From Sipunculus nudus (taxonomy: Eukaryota; Annelida; Sipuncula; Golfingiida; Sipunculidae), in contig CM049319.1 of NCBI GenBank assembly GCA_026874595.1, positions 20,817,601 through 20,881,600 on the forward strand: a stretch of DNA of 64,000 nt, read 5' to 3'. A program made the translations under genes and the position numbers. The notes beneath the pieces are model-generated. The model was given only the letters and a program-made list of their open reading frames with translations. It was not told the origin of the DNA and searched no databases. Numbering within the stretch: position 1 is the stretch's first letter; the number at the start of each line of letters is the position of its first letter. Below, in pieces: positions 33,291 to 42,784 of the stretch.

Positions 33291-33754
33291 CATGACAACT
33301 GTTATAGGTTGGTAGCCTCACACTGACAGTAACATTTTTTAGCATATTTATGACACTAAACAACTAATCTGGAGCTTTTTAAAGTAGTTGTTGGAGCATG
33401 TGACCATGTATACAATGACTTTGGACGTCATCAATGGGTTTTAGTATTGTAAAAAAATATAAAAAGTCAGATATTTATTGTAATAAATTACTAAAATATT
33501 ATGCAGGTTAAGGTTTGGGTTCATTCTAAGGAATAAGGCTTATGCCTCATTACTCCATTGGAGGTCACTTTTGGGAACTGATGTGTACATTGATTAAAAA
33601 ATTCACACTTTTCAATTGGCGCCCGACTGTGGAGACTAAAATATAGGCAGACAGAGATCATTCTCCTTGGACCTTCAATCTTAATCTAATAAGACAACAG
33701 ATTAACTTGAGTAAATGAATCATGGATCCACACAAATGATTATTAACTAAATAC
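33291..33754. other. continuation of sulfotransferase downstream flank, no gene seen
   Basis: Paralogous to about 18640-19100 (for example TAAGGAATAAGGCTTATGCC and CTTTTCAATTGGCGCC). It ends near CATGGATCCACACAAATGAT, where the copies in the inverted repeat meet their (TA)n tract. Confidence 0.6.
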
Positions 33755-33913
33755 ATCTTTCAGACCGTACAAAATCCGTCCTGGTTAGGTTTGAGACGTC
33801 AGATAGCGTACGTACCACCGAAATATGGAGTACCAAAGGGGTTTGTTTTGGGTTCAATTCATTTTATTTTGGTGATATAATCAGAACACACAACATGAGC
33901 TATCATCTATATG

Positions 33914-33917
<4 letters not shown>
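33755..33917 (+). pseudogene. LINE reverse transcriptase fragment
   Basis: The plus-strand translation reads LSDRTKSVLVRFETSDSVRTTEI, then a deletion, then GDIIRTHNMSYHLYA, breaking at the microsatellite just where the YADD box should complete. It is the same family as 14165-14520. Confidence 0.75.
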
Positions 33918-33991
<74 letters not shown>

Positions 33992-34035
33992 TATACGCGT
34001 ATACGCGCGTATATGTACATATACGCGCGTGTACC
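33915..34035. repeat. (TA)n microsatellites with alternating CG/TA extension
   Basis: TA runs at about 33915-33950 and 33955-33988 pass into GAATATACGCGTATACGCGC and further alternating purine-pyrimidine sequence to about 34032. Confidence 0.9.
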
Positions 34036-34370
34036 ATTTCCCAGCGGGACCTGAAATGTTTACTACCTTTAAGAAGTTATATTTACCACACATCCTTGTT
34101 TATTATTTCTCACCTCATCTCTCCTCCTTATCATACAAGGTATATTGAATATTTGCCGGTGTAAATCTAATGAAAACCTACTGATGCCATTATCGTTCCT
34201 ACTATACATTTATGGGTCTAGTGGAAGTTATTGGCCTGCACACAAAATTCAAAAAATATTGTTTTACATGTTTGTTTGAATATCTACGTGGGCATCTGTA
34301 TTGTCCCGCCTTAAATGAACCAATACTTTAATCGAACAACCGCTTCATCAGGAAAACCTCTCCGTCACCA
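34036..34370 (-). repeat. dispersed repeat, copy 2
   Basis: Reverse-complement relative of 3930-4275. Both copies have the same CG-rich end next to a microsatellite. Confidence 0.65.
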
Positions 34371-34559
34371 GCAAATATGGGATAAATGTAAAATGAATTG
34401 AACCCAACACAAACATCATTGGTACTCCATATTTGAGTGGTACGTACGCTATCTGACGTCTCAAACCCAACCAGGACGGATTGTGTACGGTCTGAGAGAT
34501 AGGATTTAAAACTTCCAAGGGCTACTCCAGTCACACCATTCCTTAATTTAAGTCTGTTT

Positions 34560-34560
<1 letters not shown>
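34371..34560 (-). pseudogene. LINE reverse transcriptase fragment
   Basis: On the minus strand it reads TGVALGSFKSYLSDRTQSVLV, then FETSDSVRTTQIWSTND and CVGFNSFYIYP. This is the region just upstream of the YADD box, and the following part has been replaced by the dispersed repeat. Together with 33755-33917 it forms an inverted pair. Confidence 0.75.

Positions 34561-34622
<62 letters not shown>
34561..34622. repeat. (TA)n microsatellite
   Basis: A TA run immediately before the pogo-like terminus; TA is the target site of pogo-type elements. Confidence 0.95.
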
Positions 34623-34627
<5 letters not shown>

Positions 34628-35007
34628 ACTCCCGCAAGACGACCACCCCGTTAACATGACCACTCCGCTAACACGACCACTTTTCTTGGTCCCAGAATTG
34701 TCTAATATAAATTATCATATAAAAAAACTTCGTTAACACGACCACCCCGCTATCACGACCAACGACCACCTTTTTTTGGTCCCGACCTTCAAATGAGCCC
34801 CCGTATCACGACCACTGGCCCGTGGCGACCGCGGCCCGTTGAGCAGATGACACGCTCATCGCCCAGCTTGGACTTAGATAATAGCCCGTAATTAATTAGC
34901 CGTATCACGACCACTAGCCCGGGGCGACCGCAGCCTGTTGGGCAGAGACACGCTCATCGGCCAGCTTAGACTTAGATAATAGCCCGTTATAATCAGCGGG
35001 GCATGTG
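34623..35007 (+). mobile_element. pogo/Tigger-like element, left part
   Basis: Starts AGTGAACTCCCGC next to (TA)n. Repeated CCGCTAACACGACCAC-type motifs match the other terminus, whose inward reading is CAGTAAAACCCCGCTAACGC (42761 inward). Positions 34801-34899 are duplicated in tandem at 34900 to about 34995. The left part ends at TGTG, the target duplication of the inserted transposon. No transposase remains here. Confidence 0.65.
35004..35007. repeat. target-site duplication TGTG, left
   Basis: TGTG at 35004-35007 matches TGTG at 42244-42247, directly abutting the terminal inverted repeats CAGTCC...GGACTG. Confidence 0.8.
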
Positions 35008-35175
35008 CAGTCCAGCACATTTTTCCAGAATACCAGCTCAACTTGAGCTGGGGGTCAGGTTACAGCAGACTGTCATGCATGGAGCCCGGGGTTGATTAAT
35101 TGCCCTGATAAAGTGTTTGCCCTGGTCTGTGGGGTTCAGCAGATTTACGTGCTGCTATCATATTTACACAGTGCA
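35008..35175. repeat. terminal inverted repeat, left (168 bp)
   Basis: Pairs base for base with 42076-42243 (coordinates add up to 77,251), with about nine mismatches. It contains a perfect 19-bp palindrome at 35033-35051 (CCAGCTCAACTTGAGCTGG). Confidence 0.92.
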
Positions 35176-36457
35176 GTATAATGCTACAGAATATAGCTTA
35201 ATTCTAGTTGCAAAATAATAATAGAAAAAATAATAAGAGTACAAAATATAAATTAGTGCATTTTTTAACAAAAAAAAAATGTAATAATAAAGATGCAAAA
35301 TACAGCAGGCCTATTTATTTGACATACATGCAAAGAGCAAAACTGTTAAAATATAATTGTGTGGCAGCAATCAAACCTTCAGTATATTCCTCTTATAAAA
35401 TACAGATAAAACACAAAATCAATATTAAATACATGTACTTATGTATTTATAACTCTCTTGTTTTAAAGTGTAAATATGAACTGTAATGCTATAATAAACT
35501 CACTTTTGTGCTTAATTCATATTATCAAATGGGATCTGTCAAACGAAACACGTTTGTTCTATTTTGTTTGGTGGTTGTTTTGTCACATAGGCACCACACA
35601 AACCAAATAGGCCTCTTAACATCTGCACTAAAATTCTTATGGCTTTAGAATAAGTTTTTTTTATATTGCCACAATCACGAACAGTTAATTTGCAGACATT
35701 ACTAACTTTTCACTAGGTTCAAATCACCATATTTCTAGAAGTAATATAAGGAATTACTATTTAGATTTAAATGGTCATAGTTTAATTTTTACAGACAGAA
35801 TGTAATCTAATAACCTGATTTTTAACTTCCAATAGTTTTCTGCCAGCAAAATTGTGAATAGAACATTGCACGCGGAAACCCTTTTCTGGGAAAATTCCTG
35901 AGAAACAAATATTTTTACAACACAACTTATCTGTTTTACAGTTTTTTTTTTAATCTGATAACTAAATACAAACCAGGCGAGTGCATATTGAAAAAGACAT
36001 TTCAGTCACAATTTCAGTACACCCATTACATACAGTGTACTTAATATATTCATGAATATGATAAGTAGGTGTCATTTTAATATCAATCATGATAAGCCCC
36101 CAAGCTAATAATAATAAATTCAACATATTATGACAAAATTGATTGTAAGATTAATTTCATTTGTTGTGTTAGGAAAAAAATCTATAATTACTTCTACTGC
36201 TACGTTTCACTTCTGTGAAACCATGCAGCCGATTGCAAACTGTTTTCTGGCTTTGATATGTTTACTTCTGTCTGGAGTGTCATTGGGCATGTTGAACATC
36301 TTTATCATAGTATCCCTTTTCAATCTTGTGTCTGTTCAATGCTGTTGGCATAGTTTATCTGCAGTAGGGAGTGGTATATACAATATGAGCTTTTTATGCA
36401 ATAAAAGTTGACCTTGAATGATCCCATAAGGTCAATCTGATCATCATGAAAGTCTAA
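35176..36457. other. 3' untranslated/non-coding part of the transposon
   Basis: AT-rich sequence between the nuclease stop codon and the terminal repeat. Minus-strand translations are full of stops and plus-strand frames show nothing recognisable. Confidence 0.6.
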
Positions 36458-37504
36458 TTATGAGTTATCATCATGTTTTAATTTATATTTTGGTGTAGAT
36501 GTCAAAATTCTTTTTCTTCTTGTGCCCTTTTGTGGAGTGACAGGAGCTTTTCTCTTGACCTGACTGGATACCACCTGTGGAATTAAAAATGTCTTTTGTG
36601 TTGTATTTATTGAACTTGGCTCTTGTTGATCTTGGCTGAGAATTTTGTACGACTCGGACCCAAAGTCATATTCAATTTTTCCTGCACTTGTTTTCTTAAG
36701 ACAACCTTTGCCTAGAAAATCGGGAAGTGAAGCATCATGACAGCCAACAGTCTCCAGGTATTCAATTTGAAGCTCCACTAGTTTGGTAACTTGAGTGAGA
36801 CAGCTCATTGGTGGAAGCCACATCTGTGGGTTTCTATACTCTCCTGTATTTTGTGTCATAATAGTTAATTTCCTCACCTCATCAAAATCCATGTCTTGTG
36901 GCTGTTTCCTTTTTGGGCAATATAAGTGTTTGATAAGGTCTATGAAAACACCGGGATCAAGGCTGACTTTGTCACGACTCGTACAGATCAAATTTTCTTT
37001 GAAATGGTCATTCTGTATCACCTGGAGCAGCATTTTTTCATGGGATATCCCATAGAATTTGGGCAGGAAATCATTTCCACCCATACAGAGTGTGACTGCA
37101 ACTTTCACACCAATCTGGCGGTCTTGCAGATGGTTTTCAAGAAACTCCAGTATACCGGTGATGTTATAAATGTCCCATATTCTCTTTGGTTTCTGCAACA
37201 GTACAAAGACAGAGTTACAAAATTTTCCATCTTGTCTCCTAGGCCACAACCTACTGATGGCAAACAAATGAATGGGCACAGCATCTATGTCACCAGAGGT
37301 GACAATGCTCACACAGCTGTCATTCTGTCCAAGCTGAGAATGACATTGCGACAACCAGTCAACTTGGGCAAGTTCTGCCTCACCCTTCCTTTGCTTGACA
37401 TATTCAAGCCTTTGAATAGATGGAGGAGTTCCATTTTGCACAAAGTTGCACTTGACAGGTACAGTGTAAAGATGACAGATGCAAACAATAATTGGCAGGA
37501 GCAC
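36458..37504 (-). CDS. XPG/FEN1-family nuclease module of the transposon
   Basis: The 348-codon frame holds the XPG I-region: KGEAELAQVDWL (Gly41-Glu42-Ala43-Glu44), IVTSGDIDAV (Asp72 and Asp74) and GGNDFLPKFYGIS (Asn144, Asp145). These match the GEAE, SxDxD and GxDxxP metal-binding patterns of structure-specific FEN1/XPG nucleases. The C-terminus is basic (KRKAPVTPQKGTRRKRI), likely a nuclear signal. The N-terminal acidic motif may be LTLVIDSEYYL in the preceding frame (near 37530), so the two frames probably belong to one protein split by a frameshift or unseen intron. They overlap at 37309-37504. The first ~30 residues are probably not real coding. Confidence 0.8.
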   Translation of the reverse strand: MLLPIIVCICHLYTVPVKCNFVQNGTPPSIQRLEYVKQRKGEAELAQVDWLSQCHSQLGQNDSCVSIVTSGDIDAVPIHLFAISRLWPRRQDGKFCNSVFVLLQKPKRIWDIYNITGILEFLENHLQDRQIGVKVAVTLCMGGNDFLPKFYGISHEKMLLQVIQNDHFKENLICTSRDKVSLDPGVFIDLIKHLYCPKRKQPQDMDFDEVRKLTIMTQNTGEYRNPQMWLPPMSCLTQVTKLVELQIEYLETVGCHDASLPDFLGKGCLKKTSAGKIEYDFGSESYKILSQDQQEPSSINTTQKTFLIPQVVSSQVKRKAPVTPQKGTRRKRILTSTPKYKLKHDDNS

Positions 37505-39551
37505 CCTTCCAGGTAGTATTCGCTGTCAATGACCAAAGTTAGATCAGCTGGTATTTTCAAATTTGTGGCATTTGCAGCAACGTATGTGCTGATCAGGCTC
37601 TTCCCTTCTGCTGTTTCTAGGATGGCCTTTTTGTTGAAGACTTCATCACTTAAAATACTATCAGATGTTTTCAGATGGGAAATCGAAGCTGACCTGTTTG
37701 TTTTTCTTTGTTCTCTAGTAGCAGCTTTGAAGTCATCAGGAGTAAATTTATATTTCTCCTCACACAAGACTAAGGTTTTCAGTTTTGGAAGTTGTTTTCT
37801 TGTGGAGTTGATCACTGCTGACTCAACAAATTTCAAATACTGGGTGCCAGATGCGGCATGTGCCTTGAATTTTACACCAGCAAATTCGACTGTCCCGTAC
37901 GTTGAATATTCAGACACAATGGCTGGTATTTTTTCTTGTTCAGTCAATATCAGACTTCCTGTGTCGGTTTCATTTGCCTTGATGGTACAAGCACTTATCA
38001 AAGACTTTAAAGCCTTGACAACACTGGTGGACTTTTTTACTTTAGGTTTGGTACAGTCTGGCTTCACTAAAGCCTGACAAGTGTTCATTTTAGAACTTAT
38101 GTGGTCCATCTTCTTTGTCTCTCTTTTAACTATTTGTTGCCTCTTTTCCTCTGCTTTCTGTTCATCTGTTTTGTCTATAATTGTTACCTTGTCAGTTGAC
38201 CTTTTCACTGTTGTGCTTTTGCTTTTCCTTACCCTGTTTCTCAAAGTTGCAGGACATTCAGTTTCGTCTAGGTCATTCAGGTCATCTTCTGTGATATTGA
38301 ACAGTTTTTCTTTCATCAGAAACTTTTTTATGAGATAGGTTCCAGCTGCTTTGGTGGGATTGTCTAAAACTGATTTAGACAAACATTTCTTTTCTTGTAT
38401 GTAGACATTGAAGACTGACTGACAAGGCACTGTTGACAAACCACCCCTTCGCAAGATAAGGGATGCAGTAGGGACGATGTGATTCACATCATTTTGGGTC
38501 AGACGCCAACCTAAATCATCTTCTGTCTTTTGGAAGGATGCACGTTTCTCCCCTCTGTGTTTCAGCTGTTGTACATGTATCTCATTCAATGGATCTAAAA
38601 GAGACATCCTACATGTGACCGACTGAAGGGTTGATCCTGAACGGAACCCCCTAAGCACGTCCTGGTGGTCCATTTCTCTTTTCGTGTCACCAGCAAAATT
38701 GAATGAACTGTTCCCAATGGGTGTGGCAAACAAGGTTTCTTTCATATGTTGATGGTAAGGGCCATTGGAGTAATGTTCATGGAGGAGTAAGGTGCAGAAA
38801 GGGGCATAACAGCTTGCACCATTGAGATATGAGAAGCCAAGTGAGGACTTCACAGCAGCTAACAAAAGTGTGTAGCCACCTTTCCCTCCTAAACGTTCAG
38901 CTAATGATATAGCCAGTATCTCATCGCAGTGGCGCATTATGTCACAATGTAAGGCAAAGGTAAAATTCTGTGCTGAGCTGCGTTTAACAAAATCTTCTAA
39001 TCTCTCTCCCCATTGGTCTGCCACACTACTAGGATCATCACTTGCAAATGATTCTCTTAGTTTTTCCAATTCTTCTCCCTCCAGTGTAGTTGCAAATCGA
39101 ACAATGACTGCCAGGTGCAGAGCTTGAGACAAGCGCTTCACATTCCTTGTTGCTACATCAATATGTGTTGCCGAGACAAGCTTTGTCCATTCATCCCTGT
39201 CATCTTCTCTCATGAATTTCAACATATGAATAATGCCAGCATCCTTGTATGCGCTAAACAAAGTGGTGATCCTTGATTTTCGCAAATGAAGAAGTGGGAA
39301 ATCAGGCAGAAACTGTTCATACTTTTCTTCTTGCTTGACCAATTTCAACAGGTTGGTTCCCAATTTGTGATCAGGTCCAACAAGGATTTTGTCCTGTTTG
39401 TTTATTTTGTAGCGGCCAGTCTCGATCAAAATGTCATCCAGTATATCTCTTAGAACATATATGTCATCATCTCGCCCTGTTGCTGGTGGAGGGTGCCTGC
39501 ATAAAAGTGCTGGGGCAATGGACTTTTCAAAGCCAAACAAGTTTGGAATAG
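37309..39551 (-). CDS. large exon of the transposon gene
   Basis: After the 43-bp intron the frame runs AIPNLFGFEKSIAPALL to ADLTLVIDSEYYLEGCSCQL, about 740 residues. The middle contains LGGKGGYTLLLAAVKSSLG, VLRGFRSGSTLQSVTCRMS and DLGWRLTQNDVNHIVP. It is followed by a lysine-rich, probably coiled region (DKTDEQKAEEKRQQIVKRET). I do not recognise a DDE core. The last ~35 residues (GLNMSSKGRV...) overlap the nuclease frame and look like read-through. The same exon without frame change stops at 50188 in the other arm because one G is missing there. Confidence 0.7.
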
Positions 39552-39594
39552 CTGCACTTTTTTGCACTTGAGTTAGTTGTTTCACCTGTTTTAC

Positions 39595-40316
39595 CTTCAT
39601 CATTCAAACTAAGATCATGCATTGACAATTCAAGATGTGATATGTTATCATCCCCCTCCTCACTTAACATGCTATCATCCTGTAATTGACAAAATTCATT
39701 CTCAAATTGACTGATTGTTCCTGGTGCTTCCATCTCTACATGTTCTGTTTTTTGCTCAGCATCATGATCTTGCATTATGTCATACAGTTCGTCCTCATCC
39801 CTGTCAACGGCATTGCCATCCTCAGATGCAAGCTCCATCTCTTCTTGAATGGTGGATGTACTTGGTCCAAGTTGAGACACCAGACACTGCATTGAAATGG
39901 AGGACAGTTTTTTCTAAGTTAAAGCTTTATAAATTGCTTGATCACTGAATTAAAATAACTTGCATGATCACTAAGTAAATATAGCTTACTTGTCCTTGAT
40001 AACAGGGACAATAGAGCCTGTAACCAGTGCCAAGATGCCCAATCATGAACCTGTAGGTATACTTAATTTATAGATATGTATAAAATTTTTAAAGATGGTG
40101 AGTTGGATTTATGAAATTTATAGGTATTTAGCTCAGCTGCCTATTAGTCAGATATATTAATTTTTTTATATTTTGTATATGTCCATTTGTACTCCATTTC
40201 ATATGACTAAATATATATTTCTTATACCTCATCTGTGCAGATATCATTTTCGGAACTCTCAAGGGCTGGTGGCTCAGAGACATTTGGATCCATTGTGAGG
40301 AAGATTGCAAAGTCAT
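39595..40316 (-). CDS. three small exons of the transposon gene
   Basis: Exons 40228-40316, 39990-40050 and 39595-39886 mirror those at 47277-47998, with identical splice signals and phases. The last exon encodes the acidic linker EDGNAVDRDEDELYDIMQDH. Confidence 0.65.
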
Positions 40317-40596
40317 CTGGAAAAAAAGATGATTTGTGCAAATAAGTCACCAATAGTTAATAAGTGGCTATTTTGAAAGACAGAATATTAAATTGAATAA
40401 CTTCATTATTATTGACTGTTAGATACTAGGAATTATAAAGTTTCAATCTAAATTGTACTTAGTACTCCATAATTTTCTGTGTTGATACAAACTGGCAGAA
40501 AGGTAGACCAACAATTGCCGTTTCTGTGTATGTTTAAATGAGATGTTCAGCAATAATAATGACTAATAAGTATTTTCACTTAAATATATTGCCTAC

Positions 40597-41169
40597 CTTG
40601 GAAGTCTGCCAGGAAGATGAGAAGCCCCAGGTACAAAGCATATGGAAACGATTCAAACAGTTGTCTTCCTCAGTAGTCAGATCCATGATGAGGGATATAT
40701 CACTGCTTTGCAATGAAACAGGTTTTTTGCAGCGACAGTTGTCACTACCATCACAAATTGTCGAGTCATGCCACGAATCAACCACTGCAGCATCCCTAGG
40801 TAGACCTTGTAGTGTGATGGGCAAGGTACATAACTGCTTGGAACGCCCTTGTCCAGGGTTTGGATCACTGTGATATTTTAGTCGTACAAGATTGTCCAAC
40901 ATCAGAATTATGGTGCAGTCCCTTAGGCTAACATCAAATGTTCCAAATCCACCAACAGACATGTATTCCAAAGGGTACTTTCTTAGGTATGTATTGTAGT
41001 AACAAAGGTCATCACTAGCCTTTTGTTTCAATTTATTCTCAGCTGTTGTCAAACAGCTTGTTGCTCCAGCACTTACTGTGACAGAAAAGGCAGACTTAAC
41101 ACTCTGATAATGTAGAGAGAGCTCCTCTGTGTTTGCTTGCTGAAGAATGCCTAAATAATGCTTATTCAA
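40597..41169 (-). CDS. coding segment with LDNLVRLKYHSDPNPG motif
   Basis: 191 codons up to a donor at 40596. It is the same protein as 21302-21874 with a few substitutions. It overlaps the upstream frame by 4 bp in a shifted frame, as in every copy here. Confidence 0.62.
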
Positions 41170-41963
41170 GGTGTAAGTAAAATGTCATGTGTTTCATAGA
41201 GACGGGCTAATTTCTTTTTTAAAAATGCCTCTTTGTCATCTGCCTTTGAGAGAGTTTCTTTGTTGATGAATGATTCCAGTAGTAACTGTACTTCCAGTGG
41301 CACATCCAACAGCCATTCACATTCAATTTGAAATTCTGATATCTTCAGAGGTTTTGGCATGTCCTTGGCAAAACATGTTTTGCACTTGATACTTTCACTA
41401 TCATCCTGTGGTAACTCAAGGTCATATGTGGAATCTTTAGGATATGTGAATGCTGCATGGATGTTATTTGACAACTTTTTTAGCTTGACTTCATCACGCA
41501 AGAGAAATCTGTTTGGTCTTGCTCCACACTGATAGACCCCAAGTGTTCCAGGTAGAAAGAACACAATATTGGACCAGACACAATGTTTTCTCGCCAAATA
41601 TGCTGCAATTCGTTCTGCAATATATCTGCATTGTCCATTGTGCCCTTTGGCCAACTCAGCATAAATTTCAATCTGATTTACTCCATCTGTCAAAGTGGGG
41701 TCCACAGAAACAATTTTTGTCACTTTGTCAGGAAATTCAACTTGAATAAATTCAGTAACTTGCAAATCAAGAATGCATGGCAAATGTTTCTGTTCAGCAA
41801 TCAACTCAACCTCGTGTTCCAAGTTTGTGGCCTCTTTTCGCAAGGATCGTTGGCTCAACAACTTTTTCGATTGAATTAGCATTTGTTGAGAAATAATTTT
41901 TGTTTGTTGTATATAGTGAAAATATTTCCATTTGTCTGACCGACTTTCTTCATAACAGCTCAA
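41166..41963 (-). CDS. 5'-most surviving coding segment
   Basis: About 260 codons (CYEESRSDKWKYFHY...YETHDILLTP). It contains VDPTLTDGVNQIEIYAELAKGH and NIVFFLPGTLGVYQCGARPN in an uninterrupted frame, unlike the copy near 20822. The start is at a deletion junction, where 5' untranslated sequence (GGGACATTTTGAG) runs straight into coding sequence, so no genuine initiation codon is present. Function unknown. Confidence 0.6.
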   Translation of the reverse strand: MSCYEESRSDKWKYFHYIQQTKIISQQMLIQSKKLLSQRSLRKEATNLEHEVELIAEQKHLPCILDLQVTEFIQVEFPDKVTKIVSVDPTLTDGVNQIEIYAELAKGHNGQCRYIAERIAAYLARKHCVWSNIVFFLPGTLGVYQCGARPNRFLLRDEVKLKKLSNNIHAAFTYPKDSTYDLELPQDDSESIKCKTCFAKDMPKPLKISEFQIECEWLLDVPLEVQLLLESFINKETLSKADDKEAFLKKKLARLYETHDILLTP

Positions 41964-42075
41964 AATGTCCCAATTTTATGTAAAACAGTGTTAAATCCAG
42001 CATTAAAATATAAAACCATTCAGCAACAAGCAGGGCAACACTAAGAAACAAGCATGCTCCTAGATCCTGTTCACA

Positions 42076-42243
42076 TGCACTGTGTAAATATGATAGCAGC
42101 ACATTAATCTGCTGAACCCCACAGACCGGGGCAAACACTTTATCAGGGCAATTAATCAACCCCCGGGTCCATGCATGGCAGTCTGCTGTAACCTGACCCT
42201 CAGCTCAAGTTGAGCTGATATTCTGGACAAATGTGCTGGACTG
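42076..42243. repeat. terminal inverted repeat, right (168 bp)
   Basis: Partner of 35008-35175. Its internal palindrome is at 42200-42218 (TCAGCTCAAGTTGAGCTGA on the plus strand). Confidence 0.92.
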
Positions 42244-42761
42244 TGTGGGAAAGCCCGCTTTCATTTGCCCAGCCATAGTTAGGCTTGTTTATATTGCCGC
42301 CCAACTTGTTAGCCAAACTATACTGAAAGCATTCTGCCAGGAGTCCTGTCCTGATTTATGGCAGTCCATGAGTCAACTTGAGGAAAAGCTGCAAACTGAA
42401 GCACTGAAAGGAACTGTCAGGTTGAAGACACAGTCAACTCTGGTGGCATATTTTGGACGAGTGTAGATTGTACATTTTATACAATGCCCATTGACTTGTT
42501 TAATGGCTTAGTCAATCTATTTGTTTCATTTGTGTGATTTATTTCTATGTGAATAAAACTTCTGAATCATGTTTGTTATTTATTTTTCTTTATATTTTAA
42601 ATTTTGAATTAAACAGGGACAGCATATTAACATTTACTTGATATACCATCATTATCGCCTGCATTTATATTGGCAGACAAGTATCCCGCTAACACGACCA
42701 TCCCGCCAACAAGACCCCTTTGCCTGGTCCCGCAGGTGGTCGCGTTAGCGGGGTTTTACTG
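42244..42761 (+). mobile_element. pogo/Tigger-like element, right part
   Basis: Begins with the TGTG duplication and ends in the terminus GCGTTAGCGGGGTTTTACTG followed by (TA)n. Together with 34623-35007 it would make a short element of about 0.9 kb, interrupted by the 7.2-kb transposon. Confidence 0.65.
42245..42466 (+). pseudogene. C-terminal remnant of a pogo-like transposase
   Basis: The frame reads VSQTILKAFCQESCPDLW...SQLEEKLQTEAL...LKTQSTLVAYFGRV and stops. Pogo-type transposases commonly end in a PCNA-interacting box; QSTLVAYF fits QxxLxxYF. The catalytic DDD domain is absent. The identification rests on the flanking pogo-like termini and this tail, so it is moderate. Confidence 0.45.
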
Positions 42762-42784
42762 TATATATATATATATATATATAT
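42762..42784. repeat. (TA)n microsatellite
   Basis: A TA run between the pogo-like terminus and the Penelope-like 3' end. Confidence 0.95.

Larger units (their letters stand above)
35008..42243 (-). mobile_element. 7.2-kb DNA transposon encoding an XPG-type nuclease (Academ-like?)
   Basis: The ends are 168-bp inverted repeats (35008-35175 and 42076-42243), ungapped and about 95% identical, starting CAGTCCAGCACATTT. A 4-bp duplication, TGTG, flanks them. The single transcription unit runs on the minus strand with GT-AG introns and ends with an XPG/FEN1-like frame. About 1.13 kb of 5' exons present at 19382-20512 are deleted here (junction near 41953), so this copy is probably non-autonomous. 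Academ transposons are described as carrying XPG nucleases and making 3-4 bp duplications, which fits, but I cannot confirm the transposase. Confidence 0.8.

Noticed and set aside
36130-36411. Plus-strand open frame with hydrophobic stretches
   Set aside because: It lies antisense in the transposon's 3' non-coding part, has no homologous frame in other copies visible here, and shows no recognisable domain.
37529-38077. 182-codon plus-strand frame repeated in all copies
   Set aside because: It is the antisense shadow of the large exon; its repetition simply follows the copies.
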